Source: Klenkia sp. PcliD-1-E (GTDB lineage: Bacteria; Actinomycetota; Actinomycetes; Mycobacteriales; Geodermatophilaceae). From it: 32,989 nt of DNA. The notes below the pieces were generated by a model that saw only the letters and a program-made list of their open reading frames with translations, was not told where the DNA came from and did no database searches. This document shows positions 16,119-23,754 of this stretch, piece by piece (position 1 is the first letter of the stretch; each line of letters opens with the position of its first letter). The stretch spans positions 1 to 32,989 of the forward strand of contig NZ_JAMXRZ010000042.1 in assembly GCF_024124375.1 (NCBI RefSeq). Reading direction: 5' to 3'. The translations under genes were made by a program, and so were the position numbers.

Positions 16119-17741
16119 GTGGACGTGCTGGCGGTCTCGGAACTGGGTGACGTCCCGGCGGGGGCGGTGGTCACCGCGGACGTGTGCATCGTCGGGACCG
16201 GTCCGGCCGGGTCGACGCTTGCCCGGGAGCTCGCCGGGTCCGGCCTCGACGTGCTGCTGCTGGAGAGTGGCGGGTTGCGGCGGGAGGCGGAGTCCGACGC
16301 GCTGGCCGAGATCGTCAGCACCGGCCGGCCCCGGGTGACCGACCCGTGGGCGGTGCACAACCGGGTGCTCGGGGGGACGTCGACGACGTGGTCGGGACGG
16401 GTGGCGGCGTTCGACGAGGTCGACTTCCGGGCGCGGCCGTGGGTGCCGCACTCGGGGTGGCCGTGGGCGCGGGGTGAGCTGGAGCCCTACCTCGAGCGGT
16501 CGCGGGCCCACCTGGGTGCGCCGGTGGCCGACAACACCTCCGCCGCGGTGGCCGAGCGGTTGGAGCGGTGCTTCCCCGGGGTCGACCGCCGGGTGCTCCG
16601 GCCCTACGGGTGGACCTACAGCCGGGACGCCGTCGACCCCGGGGACCACATGCGCTTCGGGCGGCGGGCGCTGGAGGGCCCGGACGTGGGTGACCTGGCC
16701 GGGGTGCGCTGCCTCCTGCACGCCACGGTCACCCACGTCGACACCGAGCCCGGCCCCGGCGACCGGCGGGTGCGGGGGGTGGAGGTGCGCGGGTCCGACG
16801 GCGCGGTCCGCCGGGTGCAGGCGGCGACCGTGGTGCTCTGCGCGGGCGGCATCGAGAACGCCCGCCTGCTGCTGGCCTCGGACCGCGACGTGCCCGGCGG
16901 GCTGGGGAACCAGCACGACCTCGTGGGTCGCTTCCTCATGGACCACCTGCGCGGCCCGGTGGCGCGCTGGAGCGACCGCCAGGCGCGGGTGGTGCAGCGG
17001 TGGTTCGGGCCGGTGCGGCTGGCCACGGCGGACGGGCCGGTGCAGCTGACCCCGGGTCTCGTGCTCACCCCGCAGGTGCAGGAGGACGAGGGGCTGGTGA
17101 ACGCCGCCCTGTTCCTGTCGGCCGAGATCGACGAGCGCGACCCCGTCCGGGCGCTGCGCGCGCTGAGCAGGCGGCAGGACCCCCTGGTCAACCTGCTGCG
17201 CATCCTCCGGCGGCCGGGCCTGGTGCTGGAGAGCCTCTGGCGGTTGGCCGGTCGGCAGCGGGGGGAGCTCCGGCTGCTCCGCGAGGTGGAGCTGCACGTC
17301 ATCGCGGAGCAGGTGCCCGACCCCGACAGCCGCATCACGCTCTCCGACCGGACCGACCGCCACGGCGTGCGGTTGCCCGAGGTGCACTGGCGCATCGGCG
17401 AGCAGGACGAGCGCACCGTGCACCGGGCGGCCCGGGCCTTCGTGGCCGAGGCGGCGCGGGCGGGCCTGCCCGTCCCTCGCCTGGTCGGCCCGGTGGAGGA
17501 CGGCGGCGCGCTGGACGTGCTCGACGTCGCCCACCCCACGGGCTCCACCCGGATGGCCGCGACCCCGACGGAGGGCGTGGTCGACGGCGACGGGCAGGTA
17601 TTCGGCGTCGGGGGTCTGTTCGTGGCCGGCAGCTCCGTCTTCCCGACCAGCGGCCACGCCAACCCGACGCAGACCGTCGTGGCGCTGGCGGTGCGGTTGG
17701 CCGACCACCTGCGAGCCCGGGCGGGTACGGCCGGGCGTTGA
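16119..17741 (+). CDS. Second GMC-family FAD-dependent oxidoreductase
   Basis: A 540-residue flavoprotein, distinct from but related to the one at 10679-12322. FAD motif GTGPAG at 26-31, acidic LLLESGG after the second strand, CAGGIENARLLLAS in the middle, and catalytic His472 (AHPTGSTRM) with Asn515 (GHANPTQTVVALAVRLADHL). HNRVLGGTSTTWSGRVAAFD near 80-100 is the flavin-contacting loop of this subgroup. It probably oxidises a sugar or nucleotide-sugar hydroxyl. Starts GTG 16119 and GTG 16125 are both possible after the purine-rich GAGGTGAGGGAG; the first is given. It is transcribed away from the flippase, and a possible hairpin follows its stop. Confidence 0.92.
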   Translation: MDVLAVSELGDVPAGAVVTADVCIVGTGPAGSTLARELAGSGLDVLLLESGGLRREAESDALAEIVSTGRPRVTDPWAVHNRVLGGTSTTWSGRVAAFDEVDFRARPWVPHSGWPWARGELEPYLERSRAHLGAPVADNTSAAVAERLERCFPGVDRRVLRPYGWTYSRDAVDPGDHMRFGRRALEGPDVGDLAGVRCLLHATVTHVDTEPGPGDRRVRGVEVRGSDGAVRRVQAATVVLCAGGIENARLLLASDRDVPGGLGNQHDLVGRFLMDHLRGPVARWSDRQARVVQRWFGPVRLATADGPVQLTPGLVLTPQVQEDEGLVNAALFLSAEIDERDPVRALRALSRRQDPLVNLLRILRRPGLVLESLWRLAGRQRGELRLLREVELHVIAEQVPDPDSRITLSDRTDRHGVRLPEVHWRIGEQDERTVHRAARAFVAEAARAGLPVPRLVGPVEDGGALDVLDVAHPTGSTRMAATPTEGVVDGDGQVFGVGGLFVAGSSVFPTSGHANPTQTVVALAVRLADHLRARAGTAGR

Positions 17742-18039
17742 GGGGGCGCGGCTCACCCCGCCGGGCCGCGGTGTGACCCGATTCATGCACGGACCCGCCC
17801 GGCGCTCGGATGGCGCGTCTCCGCCCGTTCAGCGTCGGGCGTCGTCACGCTGCGTAGCTGAAGGCACACGAGAGGTCCCGTTGATCGTGAACATCATGTG
17901 TCCCTGGCTGGCAAACACCTGTTCCAGGGCGACAGAGCGTGACGGTGGCCGTTACCGTTCACCCGAGTCAGCGTCCAATGGCGGGCGGAGGAGAACCACG
18001 AGGGGCCACGGGGGCCCCGTCCGGGGGACATCGAGCCAC
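17742..18039 (+). promoter_or_regulatory. 298-nt regulatory gap before the initiating sugar transferase, with an imperfect dyad
   Basis: The longest gene-free stretch inside the core locus, noticeably AT-richer around 17875-17965. It contains an imperfect inverted repeat at 17939-17962: GTGACGGT, 7 nt, ACCGTTCAC, matching except for one extra base in the right arm. This size suits a dimeric regulator. A looser GTGT...ACAC pair lies near 17899-17918. No clean -35/-10 pair could be fixed. The position suggests independent control of the committing step of synthesis. Confidence 0.4.
17747..17770 (+). terminator. Possible hairpin after second GMC gene
   Basis: Arms CGCGGC (17747-17752) and GCCGCG (17765-17770) with a 12-nt loop, beginning 5 nt after the stop codon. 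There is no T tract, so intrinsic termination is uncertain. Confidence 0.3.
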
Positions 18040-19581
18040 GTGATCGACACGACCGACCTGAGCACCGCAGAACGGGCACCGCGGGTGCGGGCCACCCGGC
18101 CCCTGCGCGCTCGTCGATGGCCCTTCGTGGCCCGGCTGCGGGGGCAGGGCACGGATGCCCGCCGCGCCTGGCGGGGCAGCTACCGGCGCCGGATCGCGTT
18201 CTTCGACGTCGTCGCCGCCACCCTGGCCACCGCGGTCAGCTACTGGTTCCACTTCGGCGACGGCGCCCCGATCGACGGCGTGCCGCAGTCGGCGGCACGG
18301 TTCCTCGCCTTCGCCATGCCGGTCGGTTGGGTCGCGTTGATGTTCGCCGCGCGCACCTACGAGGAGCGCTACCTCTGGATTGGCCCCGAGGAGTACCGCC
18401 GGGTCGGTCGGGCCACCCTGATGCTGCTCGGCGGGGTCGCCTTCATCTCCTGGGCGCTCAAGCTCGACCTGGCCCGCGGGTTCACCATGACGGCCATCCC
18501 GCTGGCGGCCGTCCTCACGCTGGCCGCCCGCTGGGTCGCCCGCACGGTGCTGCACCGGCAGCGGGCCGCCGGCCGGCACACCCAGACCACGGTGATCGTC
18601 GGTCACCGCAACGCGGTGGCCCACCTGCACCGTCAGATCGACCGCGAGGCGCACCACGGCTACCGCGTCATCGGCTGCGTGCTGCCGCCGGGTCAGGGCG
18701 TCGACGAGTCGCAGGACCAGTTCGACGGCCTGCCCGTGCTTGGCGACATGACCCAGGTCGCCGAGGTGGTGCGGCAGTACGAGGTCGACACGGTCGCCGT
18801 GCTGCCCTCGCCCGAGCTCGACGGCCCCCAGCTGCGCCGGCTGGGCTGGCAGCTGGAGGCCACCCGGGCCGAGCTGCTCCTTGCCCCGGCCGTCACCGAG
18901 ATCGTCGGTACCCGGGTGGCGATCCGGCCGGTCGCCGGGCTGCCGCTGCTGCACATGGACAGCCCGGAGTTCAGCGGCCCGCGCCGCTGGGCGAAGTCGG
19001 CTTTCGACCGCACGGTGGCCGGGCTGCTGGTGCTGATGACCGCGCCGGTGCTGGTCGCGATCGCGATCGCGGTGAAGGTGACCAGCCCGGGCCCGGTCTT
19101 CTACCGGCACCAGCGCATCGGCATGGACGGCGAGCCGTTCGAGGTGCTCAAGTTCCGCAGCATGCGGCCCGGTGCCGACCGCGAGGTCGACGACCTGTTC
19201 GCCACGTCCAACGATGGCAACGACGTCCAGTTCAAGATGAAGGCCGACCCCCGCATCACCGGGGTGGGTGCGGTGCTGCGTCGTTACTCGCTCGACGAGC
19301 TGCCCCAGCTGTTCAACGTGATCGGCGGCAGCATGTCCCTAGTCGGTCCGCGGCCGCACGTGACCCGGGAGGTCGAGCAGTACGGCGTGGACATGCGTCG
19401 CCGGCTGCTGGTCAAGCCGGGCATCACCGGGTTGTGGCAGATCAGCGGTCGCTCCGACCTGTCGTGGGACGAGTCGGTGCGCATCGACGTGCGGTACGTG
19501 GAGAACTGGTCGTTGTCGTTCGACTTCATGATCCTGGCCAAGACCCTCGGTGCCGTCGTGCGCGGGTCCGGGGCGTACTGA
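18040..19581 (+). CDS. Polyprenyl-phosphate sugar-1-phosphate transferase (initiating transferase, WcaJ/WbaP-type)
   Basis: A 513-residue polytopic protein. Four N-terminal helices fall at about 55-170; a Rossmann-like CoA-binding-type domain (TVIVGHRNAVAHLHRQ) follows at about 185-300. The bacterial sugar transferase domain (about 320-513) contains SAFDRTVAGLLVL, SPGPVFYRHQRIGMDGEPFE, LKFRSM, YSLDELPQLFNVIGGSMSLV, GPRPH and ITGLWQISGRSDLSWDE. It should transfer hexose-1-phosphate to undecaprenyl phosphate, starting each repeat unit. GTG 18040 removes a low-complexity extension. A decayed copy of its C-terminal region lies at 21560-21979, and both copies are followed at a similar distance by related small membrane genes. 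Confidence 0.94.
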   Translation: MIDTTDLSTAERAPRVRATRPLRARRWPFVARLRGQGTDARRAWRGSYRRRIAFFDVVAATLATAVSYWFHFGDGAPIDGVPQSAARFLAFAMPVGWVALMFAARTYEERYLWIGPEEYRRVGRATLMLLGGVAFISWALKLDLARGFTMTAIPLAAVLTLAARWVARTVLHRQRAAGRHTQTTVIVGHRNAVAHLHRQIDREAHHGYRVIGCVLPPGQGVDESQDQFDGLPVLGDMTQVAEVVRQYEVDTVAVLPSPELDGPQLRRLGWQLEATRAELLLAPAVTEIVGTRVAIRPVAGLPLLHMDSPEFSGPRRWAKSAFDRTVAGLLVLMTAPVLVAIAIAVKVTSPGPVFYRHQRIGMDGEPFEVLKFRSMRPGADREVDDLFATSNDGNDVQFKMKADPRITGVGAVLRRYSLDELPQLFNVIGGSMSLVGPRPHVTREVEQYGVDMRRRLLVKPGITGLWQISGRSDLSWDESVRIDVRYVENWSLSFDFMILAKTLGAVVRGSGAY

Positions 19582-19662
19582 CCCCACCGCGCGCAGTTGT
19601 TCGGTGACACGCCGTCACAGGTGCTTCGTGTGGCGGCGACAGGCAGCCATCCTGTCGCCGTG

Positions 19663-19830
19663 ATGTGGTGGGTAGCAGTCGTGCTGGTGGGATGGTGCGC
19701 GAGCGCTCCGCTGGTTGCGATGTCGACAGGCCGAATGCTGCGTAGGCGGGCATCAGGGGTGCCCGTCGAGCAGCTGGTGGACGTGCCTGCCGACTGGCTC
19801 ACGGGCCGGGCGGACATCGCCGCCTGCTGA
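19663..19830 (+). CDS. Small single-span membrane protein (55 aa)
   Basis: A 55-residue reading frame starting at ATG 19663 (GTG 19660 is also possible). It has one hydrophobic helix (WWVAVVLVGWCASAPLVAM), then a basic GRMLRRR patch and an acidic/polar tail. There is no assigned function. Support for its reality is comparative: a related 48-residue protein at 22053-22199 keeps LVGW and GR at the same positions and lies a similar distance (about 75-80 nt) after the decayed second copy of the sugar transferase. It may be an accessory peptide of the transferase (inference). No clear ribosome-binding site. Confidence 0.55.
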   Translation: MWWVAVVLVGWCASAPLVAMSTGRMLRRRASGVPVEQLVDVPADWLTGRADIAAC

Positions 19831-19836
19831 GCCGCT

Positions 19837-20300
19837 TCAGGCCGCCCCCGTGGTGCCGTTGCTGCAGTTCAGGCGCGGACACGAGCGGGGGTGAGGTTTC
19901 TTTGCCGTCATCGGGTATGGCTTGGGCAGCGTCGACACGGTGAACCGCGCCGCGACGTCGGCGTCGGCGTCGTCCAGCAGGCTGGTCCACAGCTCGGTCG
20001 CGGCGGACCCGTTCCGGTGTACCAGTTCGGGGCTGGAGATCGATGTGCAGCGCATACCCCCGGGCGGCGGTGATGCAGGCGAGCCCGGGGAACAGAAGCA
20101 CCGTCCCGATTCCGCGTAGCTGTACCGGTCTGCCCGTCGATCCAGGATTGCGGTGACGACAGACCAGGGCGAGGCTCGCCTCGACCCAGCCGAGGACGGC
20201 AGCATCCGCCTGTCGTGGCCCGCGGCGAACGCATGCGGGTGCATCGCCAGGGCAATCTCGTGAGTCCCGCGAAGCTGCCCGTCAGCTCTGGGCCGGCTGC
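19837..20300 (-). pseudogene. Frameshifted relic of an unidentified gene
   Basis: No single minus-strand frame is convincing, but successive segments in two frames show strong G/C third-position bias and protein-like sequence: THEIALAMHPHAFAAGH (about 20265-20215), then ADAAVLGWVEASLALV and VLLFPGLACITAARGYALHI in another frame (about 20215-20040), then back to HRNGSAATELWTSLLDDADA (about 20030-19840). This is what two indels in a once-intact gene would leave. The family was not recognised. The rest of 19831-20363 holds nothing else I can support except the promoter element at its right end. Confidence 0.5.
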
Positions 20301-20350
20301 GGCATGTGACGGGCTCGCCGGACTGCAGATGTCAGTGCCCCTGGCGTCAG

Positions 20351-20356
20351 TAGGTT
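20351..20356 (+). promoter_or_regulatory. -10-like TAGGTT for a leaderless SGNH-like gene
   Basis: TAGGTT lies 7 nt before GTG 20364. No Shine-Dalgarno sequence is present, and the spacing predicts transcription starting at or next to the start codon. This also decides in favour of GTG 20364 over the TTG at 20355, which lies inside the element. Confidence 0.45.
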
Positions 20357-20363
20357 GACGCGG

Positions 20364-21167
20364 GTGTCTTCTTTGGAGCGTCCTCCGCGGTGGGGCTTGA
20401 TCGCGATCGTCGTGCTCCTGCTCGCCAACGTCGGCCTCGTCCTCCTGCTAGCGCAGCGCAGCAACGGTGCTCCCGACGTCGACCTGGGCTCAGTGGTGAC
20501 CGCGACGACGGCCAGCCCTCGTACCGCAGCTCCACCGCGCACCAGCGCGACCCCCGGCGCGGACAGCTCGGCCTCCTCGACGATTGCGAGGCCGTCGCAG
20601 AGTGGTGTGCTCGCGGTCTACGGCGACGGGTACTCCTCGGGCAACTCCGAGGGCGGCGAGGGTGCAGCCGGGTGGCCGGCCCTGGTCGCGGAGCAGCTCG
20701 GCATGCAGTTGGAGCTGCGGGCCGCGACGCTCACGGGCTACATGCGGCCAGGCTCGACCGGGCAGACCTACCCGCAGCTGGTGCGGGCGCAGCCGTCGGC
20801 CGACGCCACCGTGACGGTGGTGTTCGGGAGCCGGAATGACGTCGCCGCCCCGCCTGACGGAGTGCGGGCCGCAGCCAGCGCCACCTACCAGGCCATCCTG
20901 GCCGCCGACCCCGATACAAAGCTCGTGGTCATTGGGCCGTGCTGGAGCAGCTCGAGCCCCCCGGCCGAGCTCACCGCAGTGTCAACCGCCGTCCGGACAG
21001 CGGCAGAGGCGGCCGGGGCGATCTACGTCGACCCACTGGCCCTGGGCTGGTTCGCCAACCCAGCCGGTCTGGTGTCGCCGATCGACGACATATCCCTGCT
21101 GGACGCCGGCCACGTCTTCCTCGCCCAGCAGATCGGACCCTTGGTGGACTCCGCGCGCTCCAGCTGA
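20364..21167 (+). CDS. Membrane-anchored SGNH/GDSL-hydrolase-like protein lacking the nucleophile Ser
   Basis: A 267-residue protein. A signal anchor (about 11-30) is followed by a Thr/Pro/Ala linker (45-80) and an SGNH-like domain. Block I reads YGDGYSSGN, so the position of the catalytic Ser (GDS) is Gly89. Block III is present as GSRND (155-159) and block V as DAGH (247-250) with the expected spacing. Intact family members hydrolyse or transfer ester groups, often acetyl groups on polysaccharides outside the cell. Without the Ser this one may be inactive, binding-only, or use Ser91/Ser92 (inference). The frame is otherwise uninterrupted with normal codon use, so it is not an obvious pseudogene. 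It lies between the intact and the decayed sugar transferase copies. Confidence 0.8.
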   Translation: MSSLERPPRWGLIAIVVLLLANVGLVLLLAQRSNGAPDVDLGSVVTATTASPRTAAPPRTSATPGADSSASSTIARPSQSGVLAVYGDGYSSGNSEGGEGAAGWPALVAEQLGMQLELRAATLTGYMRPGSTGQTYPQLVRAQPSADATVTVVFGSRNDVAAPPDGVRAAASATYQAILAADPDTKLVVIGPCWSSSSPPAELTAVSTAVRTAAEAAGAIYVDPLALGWFANPAGLVSPIDDISLLDAGHVFLAQQIGPLVDSARSS

Positions 21168-21307
21168 CAACTGCTCCGGGGCGGGTGGGGCGAGTGGGGC
21201 CGACACGGGACGAGTCTTGCGCCAGTCGCCTGGGGTAGTGGCTCGATCACGCTAGGTTCGGATCCGCCGGTCGACTTGCCGCCGGTTGCGACTGGTGAGG
21301 AGCGACG

Positions 21308-21529
21308 GTGGGTGCCAATGTGCGCGAGGTCCTGCGACAGAGCTGGTGGCTGTTGGTCCTTGGTCTCCTCACCGGTCTGGCTGTCGCATTGACGGTCGGA
21401 CTCCTGCTGGGCTCCAACGGCGCGGATCTCGTCATCACCGCTGTGGCCGGCCTGCTTGCCGGCAACGCCGGCGGCCTCGTCGCCGCGGTGGTCCTTCTGC
21501 GAAGGGCGCTCCGTACAGCCGCACGCTGA
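21308..21529 (+). CDS. Small two-span membrane protein (73 aa)
   Basis: GTG 21308 is preceded by GAGGAG with 5-nt spacing, and upstream of that by a -10-like TAGGTT (21253-21258), so expression is likely. The 73-residue product has two hydrophobic helices (about 12-35 and 41-64) separated by a short Asn/Gly/Asp loop and ends with basic residues. The opening VREVLRQSWWLLVLGLLTG resembles the start of Wzz-type N-termini, so it could be a stripped-down remnant of such a protein. That is speculative and no function is assigned. Confidence 0.6.
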   Translation: MGANVREVLRQSWWLLVLGLLTGLAVALTVGLLLGSNGADLVITAVAGLLAGNAGGLVAAVVLLRRALRTAAR

Positions 21530-21559
21530 GTGCACCAACAGAAGAGCGGTTACCGTCGC

Positions 21560-21979
21560 CACGGCTCGCGGCCGGTGGAAGGTTCCGGCGGTCGTGGACC
21601 CCGGATCCCCCCACCGGACGAAGGCGCGGGTGTCCAGTTGGCAGTGCTCCACGTGAACTGGGTCGGCGCGTTCCAGTATTGCAACTCCCCCGACGAGATG
21701 CGGCAGCCGATCCACGTCGTCACTGGCGACCTGTCCCTCGTCGACCCGCCCGCACGTCGCCCGGGGAACCAGAGTGTTCGGCGTCGACATGCGCCGTCCA
21801 AGGCTGATCCTGCCGCGCATGACCGGCCTGTGGCAGATCAGCGAACGGTCGGATCTGTCCTGGGACGCCTCGGAGCGCATCGACGTCCACTACGTCGAGA
21901 ACTGGTCCCTGCCCTCGGTCTCCATGATGCTTCGCAACGCACCAAGAGCCGTGGTGAGCGTTCGGTGCCTACTGACCCT
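21560..21979 (+). pseudogene. Decayed C-terminal copy of the initiating sugar transferase
   Basis: Reading across frames reproduces the C-terminal third of the protein encoded at 18040-19581. The relic CNSPDEMRQPIHVVTGDLSL matches YSLDELPQLFNVIGGSMSL, and the relic MTGLWQISERSDLSWDASE matches ITGLWQISGRSDLSWDESV, followed by RIDVHYVENWSL against RIDVRYVENWSL. Nucleotide comparison shows a 2-nt deletion at the VGPRP motif (about 21740-21752), another 2-nt deletion just before the former stop (about 21960) and about 9 nt missing further upstream. The catalytic N-terminal part and membrane helices are absent. Homology is clear from about 21665 on and tentative before it. It cannot encode a working transferase. 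Confidence 0.88.
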
Positions 21980-22052
21980 TCGTGACCGGTCTCTGTGGAA
22001 TCCCCACTTCCGGGGGCTCCAGTTCCGGTCGTGGGCAGCCGATGCTGTGTGC

Positions 22053-22199
22053 ATGGCCATCGCACTGCTCGTCGGATGGGTCCTCCTGGGGCTGGTCCTC
22101 GCCGTAGGCATCGGGCGGGCCATCCGGATCGCCGACCAGCGGGCCGAGTCCCGCGAGCTCGTCGTCCCGTTCGAGGCCGAGGTGACCACGGCCGCCTGA
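22053..22199 (+). CDS. Small single-span membrane protein (48 aa), paralogue of the one at 19663
   Basis: ATG 22053 (an in-frame GTG lies two codons upstream at 22047). The 48-residue product has one hydrophobic helix (IALLVGWVLLGLVLAVGIG) followed by GRAIRIADQRAESRELV. LVGW and GR align with the protein at 19663-19830. It lies about 75 nt after the decayed transferase copy, in the same arrangement as the intact pair, so it was probably duplicated with it. It is still open while its partner is broken, which hints at, but does not prove, continuing function. Confidence 0.5.
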   Translation: MAIALLVGWVLLGLVLAVGIGRAIRIADQRAESRELVVPFEAEVTTAA

Positions 22200-22347
22200 C
22201 TCCGGCCCTGGGGCGCACGGGACGAGTGGGACGACGGAACGAGGTAGTTCGCTCCGCTGCACTGGAACTCCGCAGTAAACAGCTCGGCACTGCCGATGCT
22301 GCGCACGATCCCGCCGGACGACCGGCGGCGTGCGAAGGAGAACACCC

Positions 22348-23754
22348 GTGGCGCTGTCACGTCCCCGCACCACCCGCCGCCTGCTGCGCGGCTCAGCCCT
22401 CGGCCTCGGCCTGCTCGTCGCCGGCGGCGTCTTCGCCCCGGCCGCGTTCGCCATCGAGGACCCCACCGCTGACCAGCCTGAGGAGCTGAGCGGTGGCCCC
22501 GTCCCGCTGCAGGAAACCCCCGAAGAGGCCTCAGCCGTCCTGGCCTCACCGCTGGCCGGGGACTTCGGCACCGGGAAGTCGTTCGACGTCCGGGTCGCAC
22601 CGACCGGTCCCGTCCCCAACGACCTCGACCTGTCCGGGGCGGTCTTCCGGGCCACTCCGACCACCCCCACCGGTGTGGTCTACGAGTGCACCACGGGAGA
22701 CGACGGCGTCTGCACGTTCACCAGCTCCGACCCCATGGGGAGCTCGAGGGTCGGGCTCGCGTCGATGCGCTCCAACGCCTTCCTCCCGCCGGGCACCTAC
22801 ACCCTCACCCAGGAGCGGGCGACGGCCGGCCTCGACCGGAACGCCGGTTCCGCAAGCCTCTCCGTCTGCGGATCGATTACCTGCGCGTTCCAGTTGCCCA
22901 GGGCCGTTCCGGTCGGCAACGACTCCCTGTTCCGCACCGAGCTGGTCACCACCGTCACCGACTCCGCCACCGGCGACCCGGTCGGCTGCGCGGCCTACGA
23001 GCTGACCGGCCCCGACTACCCGCACCGCGGCGACGGCGCGCAGACGCCCTCGGCCGGCGCGGTCCCCGCGGAGTGCCTTCCCGCGACGACCGCGCCCACG
23101 ACCACGGTGCCGACGACCAACGAGCCCACCACCACGGCGCCGACGACGACCACCGCGCCGGAGACCTCGGACAGCACCGCGCCCAGCAGCGGCAGCGACG
23201 CGAGCACGCCGTCCACCGACACCTCCAGCCCGGCGGCCACCACCACGACCTCCGACACCTCGGGCTCGCTGCACCTCCGGCACGGCTTCGCCCGGGAGGG
23301 GTCCGCGCCGATTTCCTACGGCACCGGCACCAGCGACGGCACCGGCCGGATCATCTTCAGCGGCTGGTTCCTCCCCGCCGAGGGCTACCTGCTGACCCCG
23401 ACCGCGATGCCGGCCGGCTACACCCCCGACGCCGCGGACGCGTTCGGCATCGTCACGACCGCCCGACAGGCTGCGGCCTCAACGCCGGCGCAGGTGCTCC
23501 GCACCGTCGCCGGGCCGCTCGCCTCGGGCGCCCCCGCCCCGAGCACCTCCGGTGGTGGCGTCGCCTCCGCGGCCACGACGACCGCCGCGGCCGCGCCCAC
23601 CACCACGGCCCCCGCGGCAGCGGCCCCGGCGCTGGCGACGACCGGCACCCCGGTCGAGACGATGGCGCTGCTGGGCGGCGGCCTCGTCGTCCTCGGCGCC
23701 GGTGCGCTGGGCACCGGCTCCGTCCTGCGACGCCGTGCCCGACAGCGGGTCTGA
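22348..23754 (+). CDS. LATTG-anchored, Thr-rich surface protein
   Basis: A 468-residue exported protein. The signal peptide is RRLLRGSALGLGLLVAGG with cleavage probably after APAAFA. Next come a Cys-containing globular region (about 40-240), a Thr/Pro/Ser-rich stalk (about 248-308), a second small domain (SYGTGTSDGTGRIIFSGWF), an Ala/Thr-rich spacer, then the sorting signal: LATTG at 429-433, a hydrophobic helix and a basic tail (RRRARQRV). LAxTG is the class E sortase type of high-GC actinobacteria; no sortase is in the window. GTG 22348 follows AAGGAG with 7-nt spacing. FLPPGTYTLTQ suggests prealbumin/SpaA-like beta-sandwich folds. Likely a wall-attached spacer or adhesin; ligand unknown. 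Its end overlaps the next gene by 20 nt. Confidence 0.85.
   Translation: MALSRPRTTRRLLRGSALGLGLLVAGGVFAPAAFAIEDPTADQPEELSGGPVPLQETPEEASAVLASPLAGDFGTGKSFDVRVAPTGPVPNDLDLSGAVFRATPTTPTGVVYECTTGDDGVCTFTSSDPMGSSRVGLASMRSNAFLPPGTYTLTQERATAGLDRNAGSASLSVCGSITCAFQLPRAVPVGNDSLFRTELVTTVTDSATGDPVGCAAYELTGPDYPHRGDGAQTPSAGAVPAECLPATTAPTTTVPTTNEPTTTAPTTTTAPETSDSTAPSSGSDASTPSTDTSSPAATTTTSDTSGSLHLRHGFAREGSAPISYGTGTSDGTGRIIFSGWFLPAEGYLLTPTAMPAGYTPDAADAFGIVTTARQAAASTPAQVLRTVAGPLASGAPAPSTSGGGVASAATTTAAAAPTTTAPAAAAPALATTGTPVETMALLGGGLVVLGAGALGTGSVLRRRARQRV

Noticed and set aside
14079-17786. Minus-strand frame of 1235 codons
   Set aside because: Shadow of the GMC, flippase and GT2 genes with Arg/Gly/Pro composition.
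8338-21555. GTTACCG heptamer in three non-coding or relic spots (about 8340, 17951, 21549)
   Set aside because: About this many copies are expected by chance at this base composition, and the flanks differ.
21204-22227. 12-bp repeat CACGGGACGAGT at 21204-21215 and 22216-22227
   Set aside because: Flanking sequences do not align, so it may be chance; not enough to call a recombination site.
23088-23165. Possible tandem DNA repeat rich in ACG/ACC
   Set aside because: It is the codon-level result of a Thr/Pro-rich stalk in the surface protein, with no regular repeat unit.
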